DNA of 64,000 nucleotides, taken from contig JABIWH010000019.1 in the NCBI GenBank assembly GCA_018701215.1, forward strand, positions 1 through 64,000, given 5' to 3'. Source of the stretch: Rhodospirillaceae bacterium. Its GTDB lineage: Bacteria; Pseudomonadota; Alphaproteobacteria; GCA-2731375. A program made the translations under genes and the position numbers. Every line of letters starts with the position of its first letter. Within the stretch, counting starts at the first letter, position 1. Positions 16,013 through 24,883 of the stretch are shown here, piece after piece. Below the pieces are notes generated by a model. The model was not told the origin of the DNA. It saw only the letters and a program-made list of their open reading frames with translations, and did no database searches.

Positions 16013-17218
16013 CTAATTCAAAGAGCGCAATTCCAGCTTCGCGATGGCTTCCCGGTGGACTTCATCCGGGCCGTCGCCAATGCGCAGGTAACGAGCTTCG
16101 GAAAAGTCGTGGGCCAGGCCGAAATCGTCGGAAACACCACCGCCGCCATGGATCTGAATAGCCCGGTCCAAGACACCTTGCGCCATTAGCGGCACCACAA
16201 CCTTGATCATGGCGATTTCCTTGCGGGCGCCCTTATTGCCTTCCTTGTCCATCTTCCAGGCGGCGTTCAGGACCAGCAACCGGGCCTGATCGATTTCACA
16301 ACGGGAATTGGCGATATCGGCCCGTACCGTGTCACGCTCCGCCAGGGGCTTGCCAAAGGCAACCCGCGCCTTGGCCCGGCGCATCATTTCCTCCAAGGCG
16401 CGCTCGGCCTTGCCGATCAGGCGCATGCAATGGTGAATTCGTCCAGGCCCTAGACGGCCCTGGGCAATCTCGAAACCACGCCCCTCGCCCAACAGCATGT
16501 TGGCTACTGGTACCCGGACATCCTTGAAGACCACCTCGCCATGGCCATGGGGGGCATGTTCGTAACCGAACACGGGCAGCATGCGGACCACTTCCAGGCC
16601 CGGCGTATTGGTCGGCACCAGGACCATGGATTGCTGTTTGTGGCGCTCGGCGTTGGGATCGTTCTTGCCCATGACAATAGCGATCTCGCAGGCCGGATGG
16701 CCGATGCCGCTGCTCCACCATTTGCGCCCGTTGATGACATATTCGTCACCATCCCGGTCAATACTGGTTTCAATATTGGTGGCATCGGAGGAGGCGACAT
16801 TAGGTTCCGTCATACAAAAGACCGAGCGGATCTCGCCATCCAACAATGGTGTCAGCCAGCGTTCCTGCTGGGCTTCGTTGCCGAATTGCGCCAACACCTC
16901 CATGTTGCCCACGTCCGGCGCAGCGCAATTGAAGACTTCCGGCGCCATCGGTGTGCGGCCCAGAATTTCCATGATCGGGGCAAATTCAAAATTCGAGAGC
17001 CCGGGGCCGAATTTCTCCTCGGCGATAAACATGTTCCACAGACCCTCGGCCTTGGCCTTGGCCTTCAGTTCCTGCAGGATCGGCGGAAATCCGTTCCATT
17101 GGGTCTCTGGCACATGGGTCTGTTCCGCATAAATCTTCTCCGCCGGATAAACGTCGCGATCCATGAAGACCTGCACTCGTTCGAGGTAGTCCTTGCAGCG
17201 ATCCGTAAACTCGTACAT
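16013..17218 (-). CDS. Acyl-CoA dehydrogenase family protein
   Basis: An FAD-dependent acyl-CoA dehydrogenase, 401 aa, introducing a C2-C3 double bond and passing electrons to ETF. 'FCMTEPNVASSDATNIET' is the flavin/substrate motif, 'GRLGPGRIHHCMRLIG' and the C-terminal 'QIHGGGGVSDDFGLAH' are family signatures. The ATG at 17218 has GGAGAAAG upstream, and the 23 codons before it lack family similarity. It is close in motif pattern to the dehydrogenase at 24884-26092, so the two are paralogues of the long N-terminal-arm type. It is divergent from the next dehydrogenase gene across a 67-nt gap. Confidence 0.92.
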   Translation of the reverse strand: MYEFTDRCKDYLERVQVFMDRDVYPAEKIYAEQTHVPETQWNGFPPILQELKAKAKAEGLWNMFIAEEKFGPGLSNFEFAPIMEILGRTPMAPEVFNCAAPDVGNMEVLAQFGNEAQQERWLTPLLDGEIRSVFCMTEPNVASSDATNIETSIDRDGDEYVINGRKWWSSGIGHPACEIAIVMGKNDPNAERHKQQSMVLVPTNTPGLEVVRMLPVFGYEHAPHGHGEVVFKDVRVPVANMLLGEGRGFEIAQGRLGPGRIHHCMRLIGKAERALEEMMRRAKARVAFGKPLAERDTVRADIANSRCEIDQARLLVLNAAWKMDKEGNKGARKEIAMIKVVVPLMAQGVLDRAIQIHGGGGVSDDFGLAHDFSEARYLRIGDGPDEVHREAIAKLELRSLN

Positions 17219-17285
17219 TTGCTTTCTCCACAGTATGCTTGGGGTATGCTGGCGGTCAGTATAGACGAAGTATGGGAGTGGCGTC

Positions 17286-18425
17286 ATGGGAAGCTTTGAT
17301 CAGACTATCTTTGACCACGGGGCGCTAAATGCCGAAGTTGCGGAATTTGCCCGAACCCAGATCGCGGTGCGCGAGGGGCTGGGTGAACAGCATGATTTTC
17401 CAGCCGATCTGTGGGCGGCCATGGGAGAGGCAGGCCTGATGGCAATCGGCCTGCCGGAACAATACGGCGGCCGGGGCGGAGACTACCGGGCCCTGGCCAT
17501 GGCTTTGGAGACCCTGGCGGACGTTGGCGGCTATCAGGGTGTGGCCATATCCTGGATGGGCCAGGCCTTGAACGCGCGCTTGCACATCCTGGGCCTGGGA
17601 ACGGAAGCGCAAAAGCAACAATATCTGCCGGGCATGGCCCTGGGCCGGCATACCGCCTGTATGGCGATCTCGGAACCGGGCGCCGGGGCGCACCCGAAGA
17701 AGCTCTCGACCAGAGCTGAATTCGTCGGCGACGACGTAATCCTGAACGGGGAAAAAGCCTACCTGACCAATGGCCCCCTGGCGGATCTGTTTCTGGTGCT
17801 GGCGATCACGGATGAAGTCGATGGCCGCCGTTCCTTCAGCACATTCATGGTACCGAAAGAGAGCGAGGGTTTGGAGATCACCCCAGGGGTGGAAGTCGAT
17901 TTTCTACACCCCTCGCCCCATTGCGGCCTAAAACTAACCAATGTGCGCATTCCCGCCGCCAACCGCCTGGGCCCCCTGGGCGATGCTTTTAACGCCATAT
18001 CCCTGCCCATGCGACGGGTCGAGGATGCCTTGGGGGCGGCCAAGACCGCCGGCGCCATGCGCCACCGTTTTCGCCTCCTTTGCCGCGCGGCGGCGGAAAA
18101 ACCGCTGGATGCGGATATAGAATTGACCTTGGGGCGCCTTGTCGCCATGCCCGAGGCGCTGTCCGCGATCGCCTTGAGGGCGGCGGACCTGCTAGACAGT
18201 GGCCGCGATGATGTTGATGAAACCCTGTCATTGCTGGCTGCCGCCGCACGGGAAACCGCCAAAAAGGTGGAGTGGGAGGTTGAGGCATTCATCAACACGT
18301 GGGATATAGAGATGTCCGATGCGCTTTCCATCGCCAATCGAGACCTCGTGAAATCCCTGGGCATTGCCGCCACGGCACGAGACCTGCAGGCCCGCAAGCG
18401 TGGACAGACATTGCTGAGTGGTTGA
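17286..18425 (+). CDS. Divergent acyl-CoA dehydrogenase family protein
   Basis: An acyl-CoA dehydrogenase-fold protein, 379 aa. The N-terminal and middle domains are recognisable ('LWAAMGEAGLMAIGLPEQYGGRGGDYRAL', 'AISEPGAGAHPKKLSTRAE', 'VILNGEKAYLTNGPLADLF'). The C-terminal half, however, lacks the usual GGxG flavin motif and an obvious catalytic Glu, reading instead 'FINTWDIEMSDALSIANRDL'. GGGAG lies before the ATG. It is divergent from the preceding dehydrogenase and may form a heteromer with another subunit, as known for some ACAD pairs (inference). Confidence 0.85.
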   Translation: MGSFDQTIFDHGALNAEVAEFARTQIAVREGLGEQHDFPADLWAAMGEAGLMAIGLPEQYGGRGGDYRALAMALETLADVGGYQGVAISWMGQALNARLHILGLGTEAQKQQYLPGMALGRHTACMAISEPGAGAHPKKLSTRAEFVGDDVILNGEKAYLTNGPLADLFLVLAITDEVDGRRSFSTFMVPKESEGLEITPGVEVDFLHPSPHCGLKLTNVRIPAANRLGPLGDAFNAISLPMRRVEDALGAAKTAGAMRHRFRLLCRAAAEKPLDADIELTLGRLVAMPEALSAIALRAADLLDSGRDDVDETLSLLAAAARETAKKVEWEVEAFINTWDIEMSDALSIANRDLVKSLGIAATARDLQARKRGQTLLSG

Positions 18426-18493
18426 TTTATAACCGCGATGCCGTGAGCAAAGACCGTAAACGAAGACCGTAAAAAAGTGATTGAAAAGAGACC

Positions 18494-19462
18494 ATGACAG
18501 AACCCAGCGCCGCCAAATTTGACAACGTGGAAAACATCGTCGCCGGTCTTGGCGATCAGGGCTATATCGCCTCCCGACAGATCGCCACCGCCATCTTTGT
18601 GGCCGAAAATCTGACCAAACCAATCCTGGTCGAAGGCTCCGCCGGCGTCGGCAAGACGGAATTGGCCTTGGCCAGCGCGGCCTGGCTGGGCCTGCCGCTG
18701 ATCCGCATGCAATGCTACGAGGGTTTGGATGAATCCAAGGCATTGTACGAGTGGAAATACGGCAAGCAGCTGCTCTATACCCAGATCCTGAAGGATAAAA
18801 TGGGCGATGTGCTGGGCGATGCGCCGGGCTTGGATGCGGCCATGCAGAAATTGCACGGTTTTGGCGATATGTTCTTTTCCGAGCAATTTCTCGAACCCCG
18901 CCCCTTGTTGAAGGCCCTGCGCCAAGAACATGGCGCGGTGCTGTTGATCGATGAAATCGACAAGTCCGACGAGGAATTCGAGGCTTTCCTGCTGGAAATC
19001 CTCTCCGCCTATCAAGTTACCATTCCTGAAATCGGCACCATCAAATCCACCGTGCCGCCCTTGGTATTCCTAACCTCCAACAACATGCGCGAGATGGGCG
19101 ATGCCTTGAAACGCCGTTGTCTGCATCTCTATATCCCTCTACCCGATGCCAAGCTGGAAGAGCAGATCGTAGCCGCCCGCGTGCCTGATATCGAGGCCAA
19201 GCTGCGGCGCAAACTGGTCTCCTTCGTACAACAGCTGCGGGAACAGGATCTGAAAAAGCTACCCTCCATTTCCGAGACCTTGGATTGGGCCCGTGTCCTG
19301 ATGCTGCTGCATGCCGATGACCTGGCCCCTGACATGGTGCGCGACACCTTGAATGTGTTACTGAAATTCGAAACGGATATCAACGCAGTGCGCCCGCAAA
19401 TTGCCGAATTGACCCGCAAGGCACGTCAGGACGGAGACCGAGGCTATGCAACGACCACTTGA
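18494..19462 (+). CDS. MoxR family AAA+ ATPase (CoxD type)
   Basis: A AAA+ ATPase, 322 aa. Walker A 'GSAGVGKTE' is at residues 48-56, Walker B 'VLLIDEIDKSD' mid-chain, and sensor-1 'LTSNNMREMGDALKRRC' follows. This branch of MoxR proteins works with a VWA-domain partner as a chaperone for metal-cofactor insertion, as in CoxD/CoxE of carbon monoxide dehydrogenase. The partner gene overlaps its 3' end by 17 nt. No cox structural gene is adjacent; the nearest molybdenum hydroxylase operon is about 28 kb away. Confidence 0.9.
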   Translation: MTEPSAAKFDNVENIVAGLGDQGYIASRQIATAIFVAENLTKPILVEGSAGVGKTELALASAAWLGLPLIRMQCYEGLDESKALYEWKYGKQLLYTQILKDKMGDVLGDAPGLDAAMQKLHGFGDMFFSEQFLEPRPLLKALRQEHGAVLLIDEIDKSDEEFEAFLLEILSAYQVTIPEIGTIKSTVPPLVFLTSNNMREMGDALKRRCLHLYIPLPDAKLEEQIVAARVPDIEAKLRRKLVSFVQQLREQDLKKLPSISETLDWARVLMLLHADDLAPDMVRDTLNVLLKFETDINAVRPQIAELTRKARQDGDRGYATTT

Positions 19463-20855
19463 GAATTTTTTCCGCGCCCTCCGCGCCGTTGATATCCGCG
19501 TCTCGCCGGCGGAAAGCATTGATGCCCACCGTACGGTCGATGTCGTCGGCTATAGTGATCGGCAGCTGTTCAAGGACGCGCTTTGCGTTGCCTTGGCCAA
19601 GACGCCGGATGAAGTGGCCAATTTCGATGAATGCTTCGAGATGTTTTTCCAGCGCGATGAATTCAGCGACCGCGATGACAGCGATGATGAAGACGGCGGC
19701 AGCCAGGCGCCCGAAAGTGCCGAGAGTGACGCGGACTTTGCCGATCAACTTGGCAATGTGCCCCTAGCGGAAATGGTTATGGATGCCGACGGCGGCGAGC
19801 TGGCGGCGGCCATGGAGCAATCCGCCAACCGGGTTGGCGCGACGGAGATCCGTTATTTCTCGCAACGGGGCTATTTTGCCCGGCGCATTCTGGACGACAT
19901 GGGCCTGCGCGATCTGGAACGGCTGATCGCGGCACTGCGACGTAGCGGCGAAGGGCCAGGCGACGACGGGGGGGACGGCGAAGGCGGTGCGGCCCAGGAT
20001 CTGGCCAACCGGCTGGAACAGGGCCGGCGTTATCTGCTGGATGAATCCCGGCAATATGTGGAACGGCAGTACGAACTATATGCGCGGGCCAACGGTGAAA
20101 ACCTGCGCGAGGAATTCCTCATGGAAACCCGCATGTCGAACCTGGAACACCGGGATTTCGACCGCATGCACCGCATCGTCCGCCGCATGGCTAAACGCCT
20201 GGCGTCGCGCTATAGCCGGCGGCGCAAGCACACCAAGCGGGGCCAGTTGGATATTCGCCGCACAATGCGCCGCAACATGCCCCACGACGGCATCCCGTTT
20301 GAAGTTCTGTGGAAGCAGATCAAGATCGAACGGCCCAAGATCGTGGTGATCTGTGATGTTTCCAAATCCGTCGCCGCCGCCGCGCGGTTCCTGCTTTTGT
20401 TCCTCTATTCCATGCATGAAGTAATCGCCCATCTGGAGGCCTATGCCTTTTCCGACAGCCTGGTCAGTGTCGGCGACATTCTGGAAAACAATGACGTGGA
20501 ACAGGCCATACCGGAGATTATGAACGCCATCGGTTTCCGCTCCACCGACTATGGCCAGTCCCTGCTCGATTACGAAGAAGGCTTCATGGATGATCTGGAT
20601 CGGCAAACCACGGTCATTATCCTCGGCGATGGCCGCTCCAACTTTACCGACCCACGCATCGATATCATGCGCCGCATCCACGACCGCTCGCGCAGCGTCA
20701 TTTGGCTGAACCCGGAACCGGAAACATTTTGGGGCACGGGCGACAGCGAAATGCCCCGCTACCGCCAGTTCTGCCACGTCGCCAAGACATGCAGCACGGT
20801 GATGCATCTGGAACGCGTGGTCGATGACATCCTAAAAAGTTACGCGCGGGCCTGA
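19446..20855 (+). CDS. VWA domain-containing CoxE-like protein
   Basis: 469 aa with a C-terminal von Willebrand A domain. The MIDAS motif is 'CDVSKS' (DxSxS) near residue 303; the N-terminal half is helical and carries an acidic stretch ('DDSDDEDGGSQ', around residue 80) and a basic cluster ('RRMAKRLASRYSRRRKH') before the VWA domain. It is translationally coupled to the MoxR ATPase gene by a 17-nt overlap. The pair is expected to act as a two-part chaperone; the client here is unknown. Confidence 0.9.
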   Translation: MQRPLENFFRALRAVDIRVSPAESIDAHRTVDVVGYSDRQLFKDALCVALAKTPDEVANFDECFEMFFQRDEFSDRDDSDDEDGGSQAPESAESDADFADQLGNVPLAEMVMDADGGELAAAMEQSANRVGATEIRYFSQRGYFARRILDDMGLRDLERLIAALRRSGEGPGDDGGDGEGGAAQDLANRLEQGRRYLLDESRQYVERQYELYARANGENLREEFLMETRMSNLEHRDFDRMHRIVRRMAKRLASRYSRRRKHTKRGQLDIRRTMRRNMPHDGIPFEVLWKQIKIERPKIVVICDVSKSVAAAARFLLLFLYSMHEVIAHLEAYAFSDSLVSVGDILENNDVEQAIPEIMNAIGFRSTDYGQSLLDYEEGFMDDLDRQTTVIILGDGRSNFTDPRIDIMRRIHDRSRSVIWLNPEPETFWGTGDSEMPRYRQFCHVAKTCSTVMHLERVVDDILKSYARA

Positions 20856-20962
20856 TAGCCGATCCATTCCTCTGCGGCGTAACGTCTCATGGCATTGCCG
20901 GCGGCGGGCCGCATGCTCATCTGTATCATGACATTAGCACCAACTAGATGTGGAGATGGGTC

Positions 20963-21385
20963 ATGGTAGAAACCACAGCGCAACCGTTATCCAATTGGTG
21001 GCCGAATATTGCGGACCCCCTGCGCCGTTTTGGCGCGCAGGTTGCGGATTACTTCAGCCCCGCATCCGATGCGGCAGTCACGGACGATGCCTATATCGTT
21101 GAGGTCGAGCTGCCGGGCGTCAAGGACGAGGATATTACCATTGAACAGCATGGTAATATGCTCGTCGTGAAGGGCCACAAGCATTCGTCGCACGAGGAAG
21201 AAGACAAGAATTATTACTTCTCCGAACGGACCTACGGTGCCTTTCAACGGACATTCAGACTGCCGGCTGATGTTGAAGAGGGCAGCATCAAGGCCTCGGC
21301 CGAAGACGGTGTGCTGACCTTGCACCTGCCCAAACGCAAGGATGTGGAGCCGGCGAAACGTACGATCTCCGTACAGAAAAAATAG
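20963..21385 (+). CDS. Hsp20/alpha-crystallin family small heat-shock protein
   Basis: An ATP-independent holdase chaperone, 140 aa. The alpha-crystallin domain runs from 'DDAYIVEVELPGVKDEDITIE' to 'AEDGVLTLHLPKRKDVEPAKR', including the conserved 'GVLTLHLPK' box, and ends 'RTISVQKK'. GGAG lies 7 nt before the ATG at 20963; the ATG at 20948 would place that site inside the coding region. It stands alone between the VWA gene and a convergent diguanylate cyclase gene. I found no clear sigma-32 promoter or ROSE-type leader. Confidence 0.92.
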   Translation: MVETTAQPLSNWWPNIADPLRRFGAQVADYFSPASDAAVTDDAYIVEVELPGVKDEDITIEQHGNMLVVKGHKHSSHEEEDKNYYFSERTYGAFQRTFRLPADVEEGSIKASAEDGVLTLHLPKRKDVEPAKRTISVQKK

Positions 21386-21397
21386 CTCGCGGTAGGT

Positions 21398-22246
21398 CTA
21401 TGCAGCTCGACCGGGCATCATCTCGGCCTGGACGCGGTTGCGGCCGGCATCCTTGGCGCGGTAAAGAGCGGCGTCGCTTCGCGCGATCAGCTCGCTTAGG
21501 GGTTCACCTGAACGATAACGTGCCACGCCGGCCGATATGGTAATAGCGGCAATTTGTTCGCCCGTGCTTTTGCGAATAATGCGGCGCTTGGCCACCAAAG
21601 CACGGATACCGTCACCGACCTTCATCGCATCCTCCAACCCAGCACCGGACAGCACAACCGCGAACTCTTCGCCACCATAACGGGCCACGACATCGCGGCC
21701 CTTTACGCTCTCTTTCAGCGTGCGGGCAACCAGGCGTAAAACCTGGTCACCGAGCTGATGGCCATGGCTATCATTGAAGTCCTTGAAATTATCCACATCG
21801 AACAGCAGTAGAGATACCGGCTCGCCCTCGGTCATGGCCTTGTCGGCCAACTCTCGTAGCTTGATATCAAAATATTTTCGATTGCCGATATCGGTTAAAA
21901 CATCGGTCATGGCCTCGCGCTTAACCGATTCAAGATTGCCGCGCAGCTCTTTCACCTCGTCGGATGAATGCGCCAACTGATCACGGAGCATGTTGTTCTG
22001 TTGCTGCATTTCCTGGGTTTGCTGCATCATTTTGGCGATCAGCGCCTGGACTTCCTTGCCGTCGTCAAGCGAGATGGCGCCGCTGAATGCTTCAAGGGCA
22101 TTGCTGTAGGCGTCCGCGCCCACATTCGCCGTTTGCAGCATCTCTTCGATTTTGCCGACGGACACGGCTATTTTGTCGCCGACGGCAATCACCTGCCCGG
22201 CTGTTTCCAGATCTTCAAGTTCGTCAGGTTGATCGCCCGATGCCAT
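21398..22246 (-). CDS. GGDEF domain diguanylate cyclase
   Basis: 282 aa. The C-terminal GGDEF domain carries the intact active site 'RYGGEEFAVVL' at about residues 188-198 and the entry motif 'MTDVLTDIGNRKYFD', so it should make cyclic di-GMP from GTP. The residue five before the motif in the inhibitory I-site is D, but the R of RxxD is K ('KGRDVVARYGGEEF'), so product inhibition may be weak. The N-terminal 110 residues are helical and coiled-coil-like ('MMQQTQEMQQQNNMLRDQL') without a recognised sensor. No membrane segment. It is convergent with hsp20. Confidence 0.92.
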   Translation of the reverse strand: MASGDQPDELEDLETAGQVIAVGDKIAVSVGKIEEMLQTANVGADAYSNALEAFSGAISLDDGKEVQALIAKMMQQTQEMQQQNNMLRDQLAHSSDEVKELRGNLESVKREAMTDVLTDIGNRKYFDIKLRELADKAMTEGEPVSLLLFDVDNFKDFNDSHGHQLGDQVLRLVARTLKESVKGRDVVARYGGEEFAVVLSGAGLEDAMKVGDGIRALVAKRRIIRKSTGEQIAAITISAGVARYRSGEPLSELIARSDAALYRAKDAGRNRVQAEMMPGRAA

Positions 22247-22353
22247 GGTTCGCCTCTACACACAAATGTCGTATGCAATTCATACCCTTCAGCGTATTTA
22301 GATATGCATGGAAGAAGCTAATTTCTGATTAATACAAATATTACAATTAGCCG

Positions 22354-22650
22354 ATGTTTATTGCATTTTCGGCTCTTAGTGCCGCCGCCGATACCACCCG
22401 CGGCAAACCAAATCCCGCAAAATACTGGAAATGGTCTTCGGCCATCCCATTGTTAGTAAGCAATCAGAAGCGAAGTTTCAAAAAGGTGCCCAAGACTAGA
22501 AGGCCGAAAATCGACGTGCTTATCGCCGATCTCATTCTGTCCAGTGATAAGGATGGCCGCCTCGATGAACATGTACAACTGCTGGCAAAACCTTTCCGCA
22601 AGGAGGATTTTGGCATGAAGATCCGACAAATTATCGACGGCACGCATTAA
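22354..22650 (+). pseudogene. Remnant of a response-regulator receiver domain
   Basis: The 98-codon frame contains two pieces of a receiver domain fused with the middle missing: 'RRPKIDVLIADLIL' (the beta3 strand with the phosphorylatable Asp) and 'LLAKPFRKEDFGMKIRQIID' (the conserved KPF element and last helix). About 35-40 residues between them, and the whole N-terminal half, are gone or unrecognisable. The first 45 residues match nothing I know. The surrounding DNA is AT-rich. It is most likely the decayed 3' end of a hybrid kinase or response regulator gene. Confidence 0.55.
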
Positions 22651-22656
22651 GTCTGG

Positions 22657-23715
22657 TTAGTTTTTTGCCAGGCCCTCGATGGACGCCGCTGCGATTTGCA
22701 GACCCCGTTCGAGGATCTGCGTCTCCCAGTTTCGGTCATCACGGCAAAAGGCCGCTTTGAATGCCGCCTTGATAGCGCTGCCGTCACGGTCGCGGTGATG
22801 CCACCACCAGGCATGCTCGTCCTGCAAGGCCACCAGAATTTCATCAAAAGGCAGGGTACCGAATTCCAGTGTCAGGCAGATGACCCGCGCACCCAATAAC
22901 GCCTCCATGGCGCCAATCCCGGTCTTACCATGGTTGATCTTGGCGGCGGCGGCGGTGACATCCTGGCCCCACCAGGCCTTGGCAAGATTATAATCATCCG
23001 ACTTCGGCACGTGGTAGCACATGGGGCTGCCGTACCCGGATGGTCCTAAACCGGTATGAATGTCCACATAGGCCGCCAACTTCACATTCGGCAGCATTTT
23101 CGGCAAATATTCCCGCAGGGCCCGGTTCGACCACACCGGCACCCGGCCGCCATAAAACATCCCCTCGGCATCGTCGTACTGGCCACCGATGGCGCGCATG
23201 ACATTCATCTGGCCCATTTCTTCGCCCAGGCGGGTCAATTCCGTGTCGGCGGCCTGCCTTTCCGGGCCATCCAGGCTGTTGACCGCCAGCACATGGGCCA
23301 CCTTGGCATAACCTTCGTTGTGCGGGTGGTCAGCCTCGTGATCAATGAAATTGCGGTTCAGGTCCACATTGTTTTCGTTGACCCGGCGCAAATGGGCGAA
23401 GCCGAAAGCATTCAGGCCATGCACCATGACCACCGCCAGATTATCAGGCAATTGCCCGCCATGAGCCTTCAGCCAGGCGCATTGGATGGCCGAGCCCGCA
23501 AAACCTTCCGCCCCGTGGGTACCAGAAACCAGGATCAGGGCGCGTTCGGCATCCGCCGGGCCAAGGCGCAGAAACTCCGTGCTCAGCTCCAGCCCATCAG
23601 GGCCAGGGGCCGGATTGGCCGCGCGCATCAAATCGCCGCCCGAAGCCGCGGCCAAATCCAGGAAATAGGCCCGGCAAGCGGCATAATCAGGTTGGAAATG
23701 GTTATCGCGGATCAT
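22657..23715 (-). CDS. DUF2817 family (M14-like) metallopeptidase
   Basis: 352 aa, one of two tandem paralogues. Motifs of the M14-like carboxypeptidase fold: 'SGTHGAEGFAGSAIQ' (HxxE zinc ligands), 'ENNVDLNRNF', 'DIHTGLGPSGYG' (third His) and 'TLEFGTLP' (catalytic Glu). The substrate is unknown; the family is uncharacterised. The ATG is 2 nt after the stop of the second copy, so both are on one transcript. No signal peptide, hence probably cytoplasmic. Confidence 0.85.
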   Translation of the reverse strand: MIRDNHFQPDYAACRAYFLDLAAASGGDLMRAANPAPGPDGLELSTEFLRLGPADAERALILVSGTHGAEGFAGSAIQCAWLKAHGGQLPDNLAVVMVHGLNAFGFAHLRRVNENNVDLNRNFIDHEADHPHNEGYAKVAHVLAVNSLDGPERQAADTELTRLGEEMGQMNVMRAIGGQYDDAEGMFYGGRVPVWSNRALREYLPKMLPNVKLAAYVDIHTGLGPSGYGSPMCYHVPKSDDYNLAKAWWGQDVTAAAAKINHGKTGIGAMEALLGARVICLTLEFGTLPFDEILVALQDEHAWWWHHRDRDGSAIKAAFKAAFCRDDRNWETQILERGLQIAAASIEGLAKN

Positions 23716-23717
23716 AC

Positions 23718-24803
23718 TCAGCTATCCTTCAGGCCATGAATGGTCTTGCGTGCGATTTCCAGACCACGCTGCCAGACCATGGTGCTCCATTCGCTATCCT
23801 CGCCATAGAACGCGGCGCGGATCTGCCGTTTGATGGCCTGGCCTTCGTCAGAAGCAAGGTCACCATGCAGATACAACCAATTGTCCGCCTGCAACGCGCC
23901 CAAAACCTGATCCGGCGGCAAGGTACCAAATTCAATGGCGATGGTGGTGCTTTCGGTATTTTGCAACAGGGCATGATAGCCGGTCTCGATGGTGCCGTTG
24001 ACCTTGGCCGAAACACTGTCGCCGGAGCCAGGCGTACGGACCTCGTCACCGTACCAGGCCACGGCGCGCAGATGCTCGGCCCCGCCCGGCACATCGACCG
24101 AGATCAATTCACCGAAACCCCTGGGTCCCAGGCCGGTATGGAAATCAATCAACGCCACATGGCTACGCCCGCTCAGATGTTGTTGAGCCAAGGTTTCAAT
24201 TATGCGCCGTGACCAGGTTGGCGCCTGCCCGCCATAAAACAAACCGTCGGGATGGCCGTGCTGACCGCCGCTGACCGCCGCCTGATAGGCAAACATGCCG
24301 TGTTCGGCAATGTATGCCTGGATTGCCGTATCGGCCGTCTGGCGCGCCGGGCCGTCCCAGTCACTGGGCACCAACCAGGGGTGAACTTCGTCATAGGCGG
24401 AATTCTCCGTCAATGGCGCTTCAAAATTGACAAAATTTCGGTTCAAATCGACGTTGTCTTCGGTCACCCGCCGTTCATGGGCAAAGCCATGGGGGTTGTG
24501 CGCATGCACATGCAGTAGCGCCATATCATCGGGCAGCTCGCTATGCAGACCGCTTTGCAAAAAGCCGACCTGACAGCCCGAGCCGCAAAAGCCTTCGACA
24601 CCATGGGTGGCCGATGACGTCACCAACACCCTGGCGGCATCCGCCGGCCCCAAAAAAGCTAGGTCCATGGCCAGATCACCGCCGTCGGGACCTTTCAGCG
24701 GATGCGCATAGCTGTGCTGCACCGCGCCCGCGGCTTGGGCCGCCGCCTGAAACTTTGCCCGTGCCTCGCCATAACTGGCCGAGAACCAATCATCAATCGC
24801 CAT
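23718..24803 (-). CDS. DUF2817 family (M14-like) metallopeptidase, second copy
   Basis: 361 aa, with the same motif set as its neighbour: 'SATHGVEGFCGSGCQ', 'EDNVDLNRNF', 'DFHTGLGPRGFG' and 'AIEFGTLPPDQ'. The ATG at 24803 is preceded by AAAGAGAC. ATGs at 24818 and 24824 fall in or beside the U-tract of the upstream terminator and are unlikely. The copies are clearly diverged, suggesting an old duplication with substrate specialisation. Confidence 0.85.
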   Translation of the reverse strand: MAIDDWFSASYGEARAKFQAAAQAAGAVQHSYAHPLKGPDGGDLAMDLAFLGPADAARVLVTSSATHGVEGFCGSGCQVGFLQSGLHSELPDDMALLHVHAHNPHGFAHERRVTEDNVDLNRNFVNFEAPLTENSAYDEVHPWLVPSDWDGPARQTADTAIQAYIAEHGMFAYQAAVSGGQHGHPDGLFYGGQAPTWSRRIIETLAQQHLSGRSHVALIDFHTGLGPRGFGELISVDVPGGAEHLRAVAWYGDEVRTPGSGDSVSAKVNGTIETGYHALLQNTESTTIAIEFGTLPPDQVLGALQADNWLYLHGDLASDEGQAIKRQIRAAFYGEDSEWSTMVWQRGLEIARKTIHGLKDS

Positions 24804-24823
24804 TACGTCTCTTTTCATTCCCA

Positions 24824-24861
24824 AAAAAGAAAGGGCGGAACCGGATCAACCGGCCCCGCCC
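24824..24861 (-). terminator. Rho-independent terminator after acyl-CoA dehydrogenase
   Basis: On the minus strand GGGCGG...CCGG-TTGAT-CCGG...CCGCCC (stem 24833-24861, with a 2-nt internal mismatch) is followed by TTTCTTTTTT at 24832-24823. This is a strong intrinsic terminator for the dehydrogenase gene that ends at 24884. Confidence 0.85.
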
Positions 24862-24883
24862 AACTTTAGTACGTCACGTACGC

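Noticed and set aside
17759..19015. 418-codon minus-strand frame across the dehydrogenase and MoxR genes
   Set aside because: It spans two real genes antisense, and its C-terminal half is Arg/Ser-rich.
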